A DNA stretch of 64,000 nucleotides, from positions 1 to 64,000 of the forward strand of contig JAJKFJ010020708.1 in assembly GCA_027382625.1 (NCBI GenBank), written 5' to 3'. Below the pieces are notes generated by a model. That model saw only the letters and a program-made list of their open reading frames with translations, had not been told where the DNA came from and did no database searches. The translations under genes and the position numbers were made by a program. The stretch is from Tetmemena sp. SeJ-2015. Taxonomy: Eukaryota > Ciliophora > Spirotrichea > Sporadotrichida > Oxytrichidae. This document shows, piece after piece, positions 47,063-58,988 of the stretch (position 1 is the stretch's first letter; each line of letters starts with the position of its first letter).

Positions 47063-48366
47063 ATGATAAAAAATATTTGAGGATAAATATTTATAAATAC
47101 TTGGATCTAGAGACCTTAGCTTCAAAAATTGGTTCACAAAGTAAGATTGAGCACTCCATTATCCTGACATCGCAAATCTTATAAGAAGAACGCCTTACAC
47201 TTTCCAAGTATAGGTCACAATATCTAAATTAGAGCACTTTTCAAAATGCCCTAAATATTTATGGAGCCCCTACAATAAATATAGAAAACTCCTTAAAACT
47301 TAAATTGTTCAACGAGGCACAGTTTAAATTAGAATCTATTGATAATTAGAACTACAAAGACTTTCTGATTTTACTGTTCCTTAGGATTTAAAGAAAAGTT
47401 AAACTCGAGGTTTATATAAGCTTCCATATTTCGCATTTTCATGTATTTGAAGCAGCTCTTCGAAATTAGAATATAAAGGTTCTAAGTTTGAGACTCTATG
47501 ACTTAAAAATAAACGACTACATATTTTATAGATGCCTTTAAAATGTGAAGAAGCTTAAAATTTTCAAGACCACTATTGATTTTGGAAATAATAATCCCAT
47601 AAATAACGAATTAAGCAGGGAGAGCATAGTTGAGGAATATATAGAAGCTGAAGTTAAGCTGAGCAAGCTTTTTAAAAGCAAGTTCAATTTCTTGAATTTA
47701 TTTAAGCAACTTAAACTTTTAGACATCGATTCAAATTCTTATCTCTACATCTATCATCAAGAATGTTTAGAAGTTTTTGAAAATCTCAAAATATTAAACA
47801 TCAAGCTTTTGAAAAAAGAGGAACAAAGTACCTTATATGAAAGTATATACACGTGTGCTTTTAAAATATAAAGTCTTCAGCATTTTTCAATCGATACATC
47901 TGATCACTGATCTTTCAAAATATCGAGTCTATTGAACTCATTTTATCAGCAAATTGAGAATGAAAAAGATTTTAAAATTCCCACTGCCGATTTTAATTTT
48001 GAAATTAAGTTGTGCATGTTGCAATAACTATAAACCTACAACCTTATTTAGGAATTTTTAAAGTGCTCAGGCTCAGAGGACTTTAAGTTAGAGATAGTGT
48101 TTAAAATATATAACGGGTTTACGTTTTACTTGGATCGTAATTATTTCTAAATGATTAGAGGAGAGAGCACTGTGGATAATTTGAGCGGCATTAGCATAGT
48201 TTTAACTGACTCACATTTGAAAGACGAAATAAATATTTTATCGAAAAATGAGCTAGATGAAAGGAGAATTTAAAGGTAAGTTCTTTAAATCGAAGACAAA
48301 AGAAATTAACTCAAGTCAGGAAGGAAGGTTTCTCTAATAATTTAGCAAGTTTATGATCCAGAATGA
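47063..48366 (+). pseudogene. F-box/LRR-like gene H (one internal TGA)
   Basis: The frame is open from about 47077 (LRINIYKYLDLETLASKIGS) to TGA 48364-48366, apart from one in-frame TGA at 47908-47910. The likely start, ATG 47063, is one base out of frame at a run of six A. The body is rich in short Leu/Ile strands (IKVLSLRLYDLKIND; VKKLKIFKTTIDFG; LFKQLKLLDID; FENLKILNIKLL). The C-terminus ends in GRKVSLIIQQVYDPE, also found in the fragment at 44.7 kb. The module and leucine-rich plan match the other subfamilies, but the C-terminal DQR/GPK motif is absent. Confidence 0.65.
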
Positions 48367-48891
48367 ACAGACTATCTGGCTAAATGTATACAACTATATC
48401 TTTAGAATTTATGAGTGAGAGAAAGGTAAATAATCTACTTAAACAATTATAATTATTCTTTTTAATGTTTTCTTGAATTTTTTTAAAAATAAATTATTGC
48501 ATGAAATGGGAATTAAAAATTCAAATTTTGGACGTTCAACTACGCATTTGATAATGATTATATTTACATGTAAATTAAATACTTCATTAGATTTTTATAG
48601 TTTTAAAGAAACTAAGATCATAAGTTTTAGACAAGGATGTTTTTATGAAAATAAAAAGTATATTTTATATTTTTTATCCAAAAATATTTATTAAATAATA
48701 ATAGCTCTTTATTTTTAAATTCTTTTTAATCTGCTGTATTTTACTTTAAAAAATACATTAAATAAAAGTTTTAAAGTATTTGATTATAACTTGAAAAATA
48801 TAAATAGATCTACAGAAGACTGGTTAATAAATTTATAATATAATTTTTGGGGAAATGATTTCTAATTAAAAAGAAGAATTGAAATATAAAA
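48367..48891. other. H-E1 spacer
   Basis: The first ~150 bases are shared with the 44.7-kb H-like fragment; the rest is AT-rich without a gene. Confidence 0.5.
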
Positions 48892-50276
48892 ATGATAGTA
48901 TATAAAAAGTGTTTTAGCAATTAAATCTCTAATCAGATACTAAGAAGCTAACTCTTTCTAAGTACATTTGACTCACAATTTACAGTTTTCTTGACCTTTA
49001 AACTATCGGATTTAAAATAGGCTTACTAAGTAAGCAAGAAAGAACAGGTATTGAATCATCAAAAATTATACAAGACGTAGATCTAAGATTAAGAGATATA
49101 AATACTAAAGAAGATAACTTCCCAAACAAACTAGAAATCTTCAGGCTACATTGAACTGTTATAATGAACTCACTTCTTCTTAGAATGTTTAAGTTCGTTA
49201 AAATTGAATTGATAAAAAATGTAAGAGAAGTTAATCTTAATGACCTAGCTAATTATTTTTAGGCTGTGCTAAATTAAACTAGGAAAATTAAAGTAGAGGT
49301 AGCACTTGTTTAAGATACTTAAGAAATTTTAATAAAGATTATGTAATTTAAAAATGTAGAATTTTAAAGAATGATAGCTCATGAATGTTATATAGGCATC
49401 ACAGTTTTTATAAGTTATATTCGTGCTTTTCACACTATTGAGCTAAACAATTGCCATTTTTTGAGATCTAGTGTTAAGCTCGTTTCTTCTTCAAGCTTAA
49501 GTAATTAAAGATTGAGATGTTTAATAGATAAGCAGTCTAAGTTTGAAAAGCTAGATTGATATTAAACAAATATTCTAAGAAATGCATTTCAGGATTTGTA
49601 AGAGTTGAGACTATCTTCAAAATCTGGTATGTTTAAATCTTTGGATATATTTATACTGTCTTTCAGATCTCTGAAGAAATTAAAGCTGCTTTTTGTGCAA
49701 AGTTAAGTATAAGAAGATTTAAGTGAGACTTTGATAAGTAAACTGCATTTGATGAGGGACTTGGAAAATCTTCACATTGTGATAGACAGCCTTTCTATTA
49801 TCAATTTCAATGAGCTATTCGATAGTGTAGTGGAAGAATTAAAGTAGAGGTAAGCTTAAACTCTAAAAGAATTGGCTCTAAATGTAGTAATTGATGTGTT
49901 TAATTCGGATGTGAACTTAACTCAAATCCTAAAAAAGGTCAACTCCATTAATGCGTCAGCAATATATTCATTGAAGATAAATTTAGGATCAAAGTACATT
50001 TTGAATCTACAGTATTCTGCTTTTGATGTTAATTAAATTAAATATTACAAGATGCATCCTAAACATAAAACATATTGCGAGCTATCTTATGAAATTCGTC
50101 TTATTGATAAATACTGCTGAGGATTCTTGGGAAATAGATTTGAAATTAAATATGTCGATAAAAGATATCTTCGTTAAAGCCTAGAATTATAAAACATCAT
50201 ACCTTTTCAATTCCAAAATTATAACTACTCAAGTTATATTTAAATTAAATTAGAATTAGTTAAATATAGTATTTGA
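48892..50276 (+). pseudogene. F-box/LRR-like gene E1 (multiple TGA)
   Basis: From about 48945 one frame aligns to E2 over the whole length. The module reads LSKYI-TGA-LTIYSFLDLQTIGF, then LLSKQERTGIESSKII. The TGA at 48969-48971 falls where related modules have Arg. Further TGA are near 49153, 49558 and 50118, two of them where E2 has a Glu codon or a similar residue. The leucine-rich middle is well kept (FQDLQELRLSSKSGMFKSLD; FRSLKKLKLLF; MRDLENLHIVID). The frame continues after 50118 to TGA 50274-50276. It is likely a pseudogene by TGA accumulation, with few frameshifts. Confidence 0.6.
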
Positions 50277-51590
50277 ATAATATCTCAATAAAATTAATTG
50301 GTAAAGATGAAAATGAAATTTTATTTTGATTGACTTAAAAACTAGTCAAAAATGAGGTACAATTCAGCAATTTTAATTTCTAAAATGTTGAAACCTCTTC
50401 TCAATTATTTTTTTTTTAAAATCAATTTTAATTAAATTTTTAACTATACTATGCAAATTATTACACTTTCAAAATCAAAGACAAAAGATTAGATGCCAAC
50501 TCTCGAGTAGTTTTTCTCTCGTTTATTAAAAATAATTAAAAAGAACTCGGACCATCATCAATCGAAATCACTTTATATAAAATCAATGTTATTTGAGAAA
50601 GAAATTAAAAAATTATCATAATCAAATTTAGAAATTGAATTATTCTGTGTGTCATTTTATTGTTTGTATAAATCTAGCAGATTAAATATTTTATCTAATT
50701 AATTTAAGAACTTCAAAACGATTTTTAAAATTTTACTTTAAATGCGAAAATTGTTTGGATTATATCTAAATGACAAAATTAAATGAATTTATTGTTTAAT
50801 ATAGGTTGTTGAATTGATACTATTAAATATAAAATTATAGCAGAATCTAAAACGAAAATAATAAAAAAAGATAGAAGTGAGTAAATTACTCATTTTTTAA
50901 TAATATATCTTCCTCCGTCATTAAAGATATTCTATTATATTAAAATTATTCTTAAAATATGAATTTAAGAGATCTTTTTTTTATCATAAAAAATAATTTA
51001 ACATGTATTATAATAGTCTTGAAAATCTAATCATATGCAATATTCCTTGATTATTTAGTTACTCATTTCAGCTAGAATTAAACGGAAAATAGAAGGTTGT
51101 TGATATTTAATGAAGTCGTAAAGGAATGAAAGTTGAGTTTTATGGCTTGAAATCTCTATGATTAAGTCCATTCTTAAGTATGACACTGAGATAACAATTG
51201 ATTAAGTTATTTCGAAGATTAGTCGTAATAAATAAAGTATCTCTAAAACTGCATAGCCTATTTTATTCTTAATTTAAGAGTTATATGCCTAAATTTTATT
51301 CTTAATTTAATTTTTATCTTTGCAAGTTCTACCTCTTTCTGTATTACACATGTTATATTTTATTTATTAGCTCTAGATATATCTTTTTCATTGTATTTCA
51401 GGTTTTCTATAAATTTTTTTTATCTTATTTTTAAAACTTTCACTTATAAAATCATAAGAGTACTCAATCTGAGTTCCAAGGTTAATCAATAATAATAATT
51501 ATAGAAATTAGTTAAAAAAAAAACAAATTCAGATACCTAAAATTTCTTTTTAACTTTGTTAAAATTTTTATAACTAAAACTTTAAAACTT
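50277..51590. other. Intergenic AT-rich DNA
   Basis: No family fragment or RNA gene recognised. Confidence 0.4.
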
Positions 51591-51807
51591 ATTGCAAAAA
51601 TAATGCAATTTTATAAAAATTTACTAAGTTTATTTTAATTTTTTTTTTTTAAAACAAATTAAAAAAAAAATTTAAGGTTTTTTTCCAAACATTAAAAATT
51701 TAAATTTTTTTCCTAAAATTTTCCCAATTTTAAAAAGAAAATTTTTTAAAATTTTTTTATTTAAACAAATATCTGGAATTGGCTATAATTATTTTTAAAA
51801 TAAAAAA

Positions 51808-53110
51808 ATGATAGCAAATATTTGCAGTAGAAGAAGAAGTCTTATAAAAAGTAGTTAAAATAGCACATAAATAAAAAAGAATTTGCTTCCTAAAGTTTTA
51901 AGAATAGAAATTTATGCCTTTCTAGATTGTCACATGCTTTTGTATTATATTGCTTTGGTAAGCAGGCTCGAAAGAGAGGTAATTAAAAAGAATTCTAGAC
52001 TATTTGAGAAGTTTAGCATTCCTTTAAAAATAAGATTTTTTCCTTTTCCAAAAATTAAAAATTTTTCTTTTTCAAATTTTTTAAAAACCAAAATAAAAAT
52101 ATTTATTCAAAATTTTTTAGATTTTTTAGGGGCAAAACTTTTCAATTTGGAATTTTGGGGTTTTTTTTAAAAACAATTGGAGAAACATATATATACAAGT
52201 TCTAGTTCTCCTATTGATATGAGCATCTCTTAGTTGAAGAAAATCCTGAACTACTAAAATCTCTATCATGAAAGCTTAAGAATTGATAAATTGGACATCT
52301 CGGGATCTCTTTTCATATAGCTTTTATACAAATCTATTTAACTCGACATTTGCGATTGCAGAATTAATTTAGATATAGATGATAAACATTTAAAAGTCTG
52401 AAAGGGTTTAAAAGGGAAAGGGGAATTCATTTTTTCAAAAAATGGGAAATTTTTTAATTTTTAAAACGACCTTTAAATTTTTAAACTATCTCAACGATCA
52501 AAATATTTAATTTTTACTTGAGTTATGAAGGAAAACAAAAAAAATTATAAGGGGTTAAGATTATTAAAAAAATTTTCTTTAAATTTAAAAATGAATAGTG
52601 GGCATTTTTCATATAGTCAGATTGCATTGAGCAAATATCAAATTTAGAGCATCTTAAAACAGTATAGATTTTATAATTCAAAATCAGGATTAATATCAAT
52701 CAAATCTTTGAGCAGTGTAAAGAAATGATACAGAAAAGGAAACAGAATAATTTTTTGTCCAAATTTGAGGTGAGAATTAATCTTAATGGTAACTAAATAG
52801 ATCTTAGTGAATTATTGATAATCTTTTAGGAGATCATTGAAATCATTAAAGGCGATCCTTCTTAAGAGAATGTAACATTTATTCTATAACAAATTGAATT
52901 AAAGATGAAAAATGATGATTTTGAATTTAAATATGCAAATAAAAAAGATAAGATTGGATGGATGCGGTTGCAACACTGGCAAGCTCTTAGTTTCACTATC
53001 GATTAAAATAATTCATAGTATAAATGGAGATGCCTATATAACTAGGGCGAATTTTAATTTAGCTTGTCCTATTCTGATATCGAAATTAAGGGGCCAAATA
53101 TATAATTAAA
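51808..53110 (+). pseudogene. F-box/LRR-like gene J1 (degenerate or misassembled)
   Basis: From ATG 51808 the frame reads through a basic N-terminus to the module LLPKVLRIEIYAFLDCHMLL, then VSRLEREVIKKNSRLF. Between about 52010 and 52150, and again at 52400-52600, the sequence turns into homopolymer-heavy runs not like other family members. From about 52620 an open frame resumes (NLEHLKTVQILQFK; ELLIIFQEIIEIIKGD) and ends near 53100 with SYSDIEIKGPNI, the usual C-terminal block. Poor consensus quality may account for part of the damage. Confidence 0.55.
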
Positions 53111-53709
53111 ATTAGACAAGTAAAAAAATATTTGTTTTTAAACTTTTTAATTTAGTTTAATTAATTCTCAAAGCAAAGAAATTAATTTTTAAATTTTATG
53201 ATAAATAAAACTCTTTTTTCTATTGATTTGTAATTTATTTTATTTTGCGCGCATTTTTTATATCTTTATGATTAATAATTATGTTTATCTTTATGATAAT
53301 GAACAAGAATTTATAATTTTGTAGAATCATGAGTGACTACAAATCTGAAACTAATAACTAACAAATTTGTTCAAAGAATTCTTTCTTTAGAAAAAAAGTA
53401 TATAATTTTATTGAAATAGCGGTATCTTAATAAAAAAATTATGAAAAAAAAATTTTTTTTAAAATTTAAAAAACCCAAAAAGTTTATTTTTTTCTTTTTT
53501 AAATTTTAAAAATTTATAAGCTTTTTAAATTTCAATGAAATAAAGATAAAATTGAAACTTTCTCATTTTAAAAATTTGCTTAAAAAAATTTATAGTTGAA
53601 AATTTTAATAATTGCTTTTAAGAAAAAAAATATAATTTAAATATTCAATCTATAGATTAAAATAATTTTAAATTGGGAAAAAAAAAATTTAATTTCTAAT
53701 TCTTTAGGT
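53110..53709. other. J1-J2 spacer
   Basis: AT-rich with long homopolymers from 53440. TAAATATTCA lies at 53638-53647, 62 bases before the J2 start, in the place of the B/C upstream palindrome. Confidence 0.45.
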
Positions 53710-55044
53710 ATGGGTGTTGGGAACAGTTGTTTTAGAGTAAAATAATAAAGGAGAACAAAAATTCCCTATTAAGCAATTGTGAAGCTGCCAACTGTTTTAA
53801 GAATAGAAATTTATGCGTGTTTAGATTTCTAAGAACTGATTAAATTGATAGCTCAAATAAGCTAAGGAGAAAGACTACTTATGATAAATAATTCTAAATT
53901 ATTTATAAATACCTTGATACCTTTAAGATTAGAAGAATAAATTTCTGATTAATAAGAAGAATAAATTTTACAAAAGCTTTTATGGTTTTAAAAGGAAAAT
54001 AGATTACTCTAATACTCCGACACTTTAATTTCATTAATTTCCCACAGATACTAACCTTCTAATCATTTAAGCTTTTAGATTAGCTATTGGAAATTAGAGC
54101 CAATGATAGAATAAGTACAGAATTAAAGCTTTAAACGTAAACTTTTCTCCCTTAAATTTATGCAAAATATATTAGGGGTTAAAAACCTTTAGGGAAAAGT
54201 AACGATTTAATAGCAAAAAAATTTAGGGAGAAATTTTTTACAAATTGGCCAAAAATTTTAAATATAAAAAAACATTAAAAAAACTAAATAATGTTGTTGA
54301 AGATTTTTAAAATTAAAAAAGGTTGTGGGCTAAAAATTAAAAATTTCTTTTTTTAAATTTCAAGCAAAAACCAACATTTATAAAAAAGGTTGGAAACCCA
54401 AATTTAGATTTCGTGGGACCAGAGCAGAAATTTAAAATTTTAAACCTCTTTCGCATATGTAAAATATCAAGTAATTGAAATTGAATAATTTTATCTTGAT
54501 TTGTCCTGAGTATACAACTTTGATAGTTTAAATGAAAAACTTGGAAACATTAGTTATCCAATCGATACCGAATATTGGCGAAGATTTTATGAAGATAATA
54601 AATTGTGTGATCTACATTATAGAATAACGGCAAAGAACTCAAAATAATTATTCAACGTTGAATGTTTCGATATCTGATAATTTCCAAGTAGTGAATCTCA
54701 ATGAAATTTTTGGGAAAAATTTTTAATTTCTAGAAATGAAAACGTAGAGTTCTACTTAAATTTAATTTGAATTCAAGTTAGATTTTTTGAAACTGAGGAG
54801 CAAGTATTTTTTATTGTAATTAAATGGGCAAATAGCAAAGAAAGCATTTTATTGCTGGAATGAAGACAATTTAGATGAGTTCAATATCGTAATTTTAGAT
54901 GAGGAATTTAGGTAATAGTACCATAGTATTAGATTATTGAAATCTACAGGAATCTTCATTGATTCATCCTGCTTTAATAATGATAACTTACTCCCTCGAA
55001 TAAGATTAAGATTTTATTCAAGAAGTCTTAATTTCGCATGTTGA
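53710..55044 (+). pseudogene. F-box/LRR-like gene J2 (degenerate)
   Basis: Starts MGVGNSCFRVKQQ, a good N-myristoylation context (Gly2, Ser6), and leads in frame to the module VKLPTVLRIEIYACLDFQEL, then AQISQGERLLMINNSKLF. A TGA or shift follows near 54050. The stretch 54160-54440 is homopolymer-inflated like the bad part of J1. Later pieces (54560-54670 and on) keep family-like spacing, and the last frame ends RLRFYSRSLNFAC and TGA 55042-55044. G1 has a similar MGxxxS start. Confidence 0.5.
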
Positions 55045-55580
55045 CTTTAAAAATCGGACAATTTTGAATAAAGAAGAATACTACAATTGCAAAAATAAAA
55101 TAAAAAGTTTCCTTCATATGAAAATAAATACTTTTATCAATAATATTTGATAAATTTATTTAATTAAATAATTTTAAAATGTTTTCAAAATTAAATAAAT
55201 TTACTTTTTAAATATTTGAATTGAGAAGATTTCAATGACTTAAATCTATTAGATAAATGGCGCCTATTTTTACAAATGATATAGAACTTAAAATAAATAA
55301 ATTATTTTTTTCAATTCTATGATTTTGTACCTAATAATTTTTTTTTGAGTGTTTTAAAATGTCTTAATAATATGTTTAAATTTAAAATGAACTTATCCAA
55401 AATGCCAAGAATTTAATTTTTGGATAAAATTTTTGTCATTAAATCAATTCATTTTAAACTTAGAAAGTTTTAATAATTATATTTAATTGCTCGAATAAAT
55501 AAATTATAATTTTATTAGAACAAAAGTTGAAAAAGTTCATATATATTAAAAAAAGTATTATTATATTTTCTATTAAAAAT
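55045..55580. other. J2-E2 spacer
   Basis: AT-rich, no gene. Confidence 0.5.
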
Positions 55581-56999
55581 ATGTCATAGAATTTCAGCGA
55601 GCATCAAATTATAAAAACTGAGGATGATATTCAAACTATGATTCATGGATTAGATTTAGATAACAAGAAAAGCACTAGAATCGACCTTTGCTTTCAGAGT
55701 TCCTATGAATTACAATTTACAAATATCTTTAGTTGGTAATCCTAGTTAATAATATAGGGCTGTTGAGTTAAAAAGAAAGAATAATTATTGAATCATCCAG
55801 AATAATACAAGAGTAAGAACTGAAATTAGGGGATATTCAAACTAATTCTCAAAATTTCCCAATGAAATTAGAGAAGTTCTAACTGTAAGAAAATTTTATT
55901 CAAAATTCACTACTTCTTAGAAGCTATAATAATGTTAAAATTGAATTACCTAAAGAAATAAAAGGAGATATCTCAAATGGTATGTTCAACTACTTTCAAG
56001 CACTATTAAGCAAAACTAGCAGACAAGTAAATGCAGATATAGTAGTTTATTAAGCTTCTTTAGGCATTTTAATTTTGATAGTTTTTATGTTTAAAAATGT
56101 ATAATTTCAAAGATTAGAGGCAATATAATTAAATTCATATTTGAATAATTTTATAAGCTGCATAAGAACATTTCATACTTTAGATGTCAGCAGTTGCTAA
56201 TTTTACAATTCAAATTTAAGGGAAATAGAAACTAATATGAGTAATTGCAGATTAAGATCCTTAATAGATAGAAAGTCTAATTTAGTAAATCTAGATGAGA
56301 CTGTCATTAATATTATTGCTAATTAATTTTAGGACTTAAATGAGTTAAGACTATCCTCATAGTCTAGTATGTTCTAAAAGAACGATTTATTTAAACTCTC
56401 TTACTTTTCCCTTAAAAAAATTGAAGTTTATTTTCACGAAAAATATTGTTGATTTGTCTCAAACATTACTAATAAAGTTATAGTAAATGGAGAAACTGGA
56501 AATACTTCATATAAAACTTGATCATAATTCTTAAAAGAGATTTGATATATTATTTAAATATGTGTGCAATTAATTAAAGCTGAGAGAAGTATAAGATAAG
56601 CGCATTTATAAAATATAAGAATTCATCATAGATATCTATAATTCTAATGTGAATATGTTATAAATCTTAGACCAAGTAACAACATTTTAAGGTACCGTGG
56701 TTGATGAGTTGAAGATATTTGTAGGGGACTTTTTCAAATTAAAATTGCTTGACTCAGGCTTTAAAGTTTACTAAACTAAATACTTCAAATAGCATCCGAA
56801 TAGTAAAACCTTCAAAACATTGGCTTACGAAATTTAGCTCCTCGATGCTCATTATGCACAATATTACACTCTCACACTAAATGATTAAAGATTGAATCAG
56901 AACAACCCATATTTCAATATATTGTTTATTAAGAATAATGAAAATGATTATGGCCCTACTAAAATAGATGTCACTTGCTTTAAAATAGACATTCATTGA
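55581..56999 (+). pseudogene. F-box/LRR-like gene E2
   Basis: ATG 55581 opens about 50 codons, then one frame change leads into the module LSEFL-TGA-ITIYKYLQL, then LLSQKERIIIESSRII. The TGA at 55706-55708 is at the same aligned position as in E1. The following frame is open for about 250 codons (FIQNSLLLRSYNNVKIELP; NCRLRSLIDRKS; FQDLNELRLSSQSSMF) to a TGA near 56450. The C-terminal piece (TLTLNDQRLNQNNP, then YGPTKIDVTCFKIDIH) ends at TGA 56997-56999 and carries the same DQR and GP-K-I-V-C motif as the B genes. Confidence 0.6.
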
Positions 57000-57434
57000 A
57001 AAAAATCAAATCTCAAATTCTTATATTTATAATTTTAATAAAATTATAAATGATTATTATTGCATTATATGATATAATGACAAAATAAATTCTATTATTA
57101 TCTTATTAAAAATTGTGATTACCATTTTTAGTATTACAATCATTTTTTGATTTTTAAAAATAAAAACCGAAAGAGTAAGTTTCAAACAGTATAAATGTTT
57201 GAGAACGTAAATAAGATTATATAAATTGACTCTTGAATAATAGATTATTTGCAAAAGTTTCTATATTCACTTCATTACAGAATAAATTAACTTATATTTC
57301 GCAGTCAATCATGAATAATTATTTTTGATAAATGCAACAATACTGACTAGTTGCTAACTCTTAATTATAAAAAATTAATCTACTGCCATTAAATAATTTT
57401 ATTCTGAATCTTTAAGGATTCTGCTATTACATTT
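57000..57434. other. E2-B4 spacer
   Basis: AT-rich, no gene. Confidence 0.5.
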
Positions 57435-57444
57435 TGAATATTCA
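57435..57444. promoter_or_regulatory. TGAATATTCA palindrome upstream of B4
   Basis: Perfect palindrome 75 bases before the B4 start, kept although B4 is more than 22 kb away from the other B genes. Confidence 0.6.
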
Positions 57445-57519
57445 TTTTAATGTTAAATGAAGAATACTTTTAATTAATTCACATTAAATAAAATACTTAA
57501 AATAGAAATTACAAAAGAA

Positions 57520-58988
57520 ATGTGCGCATACTATTATTCAGATGACGACGATTATGAAAATTTAAATAGGTACTAAAATATTCTTATAATATGAGCAAGC
57601 TATATCCATAAGATGAATAATGTGGCTCCTTTCAAATAATATTAGTGCAAATAAAAATTGCCTAAATTCCTGAGAATTATAGCTTATAGCTATTTGCAGT
57701 TAAAGATACTTGCCATAAAAATAGGCTCCTTGAGTCTGAAAGAAAGATAAATGATTGAAAAATCAAGCATCTTACTTGATGGAGAACTCAAATTACCTGA
57801 CATTAATATAGCTGATGATTAATTTTACCTATCATATGAAGTCATTTAAAAAATTCAAAAAAGCTTACTAAGATGCGCTGATCCTTAGAATGTACAATAA
57901 AGTGAATATATTTTTACCTTCCAAATAAGATTACATACTCAAAGAAGATATTTATAATCATCTTGCTGCCATATTGAACAAGATACAGAGAAAGGTTACT
58001 GTAGATATATGCGTACATCAGTGTTCTAAAGATTTGCTTTTGGAACTTCTAAACTTCAGAAAAGTAAAATTCAATGAAGCTATCTTCGTAAAATTAAAGA
58101 TCAATTTATTTGAGTTTAATTGCATAGCAAAGGCGTTTAAGACTATAGAAATAATCGAATGTGATATTTAATAGTCTCCTAATTATTTTCCCAAAGATGC
58201 ATTAAACTAATATCGACTGAGATGCCTTAAGGATAATAATACTTCTCATTTGGACGATAACTTGTTGAAATTCCCAGAATTATTTAAAAAGATCTTTTCA
58301 AAAATAGAAGATTTGAAACTATATACCTCATCCAAGATTTTTACATAGCCCTATGAATTCAATATTGAATTAAAATGTCTTAAAACCTTAAGGATTGTCT
58401 TTATTAGAGAACAATAAAATGACTTCTGCTCAACTTTACTAAGTTGACTCAATTAAATGCCAAGCCTTGAATAATTAATTTTGAAGTTGAATGTCTAGAG
58501 CATTAGTAGGTTCTCTGACGTTTATGATTTTTTATGTGAGGTATTATCAGAAAGACAATAAAATGATTTAGTTCTAGAGAAAGTTGAAATATAAATTCCA
58601 AGGAGAGATTAGGAAATATGTCTGCATTACTTACTTGATAAGATTTCTCTTCTTTAAGGAAAAGCTTTAAACTCACTAATAATCAGAATTGGCAAGTAGA
58701 GCAAGTTACTGATAATGAGTTCACTTTTCAAAGTCTACCAAAATGAACAATACGAATTTTAAACAACAATTTTTTGCTAAGTCTCAAAAAGAGTACTCCG
58801 TAAAGGCATGTGAGATTAAATTTGTTGATGGGAGCAGAAGATACAAAAATAAATACCGATTTGCAGTATAAGATCAGAGAATGAATCCAATGAATAGACA
58901 AATAAATATAGTATTCAGCAGAGTAGATGAAAATACAATGGGTCCTAAGATTATAGAGGTATCTTGTTAAGATATTAAAGTTTTTTGA
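57520..58988 (+). pseudogene. F-box/LRR-like gene B4 (frameshifts and TGA)
   Basis: ATG 57520 to TGA 58986-58988, aligned with B1-B3 end to end. A TGA near 57592 and a one-base change near 57835 break the N-terminal part, which carries LPKFLRIIAYSYLQLKILA and SLSLKER. From 57850 the frame is open through LILRMYNKVNIFLPS, KIQRKVTVDI and NQYRLRCLKD, where the CGA codon lost in B1 is present. A TGA near 58446 and a shift near 58600 follow. The tail has KIKFVDGSRRYKNKY-like and MGPKIIEVSC sequence. Confidence 0.7.

Noticed and set aside
28642..55708. TGA as a sense codon in these genes
   Set aside because: B1-B4 end at aligned TGA codons, and many copies also carry frameshifts, so ordinary decay explains internal TGA better than recoding.
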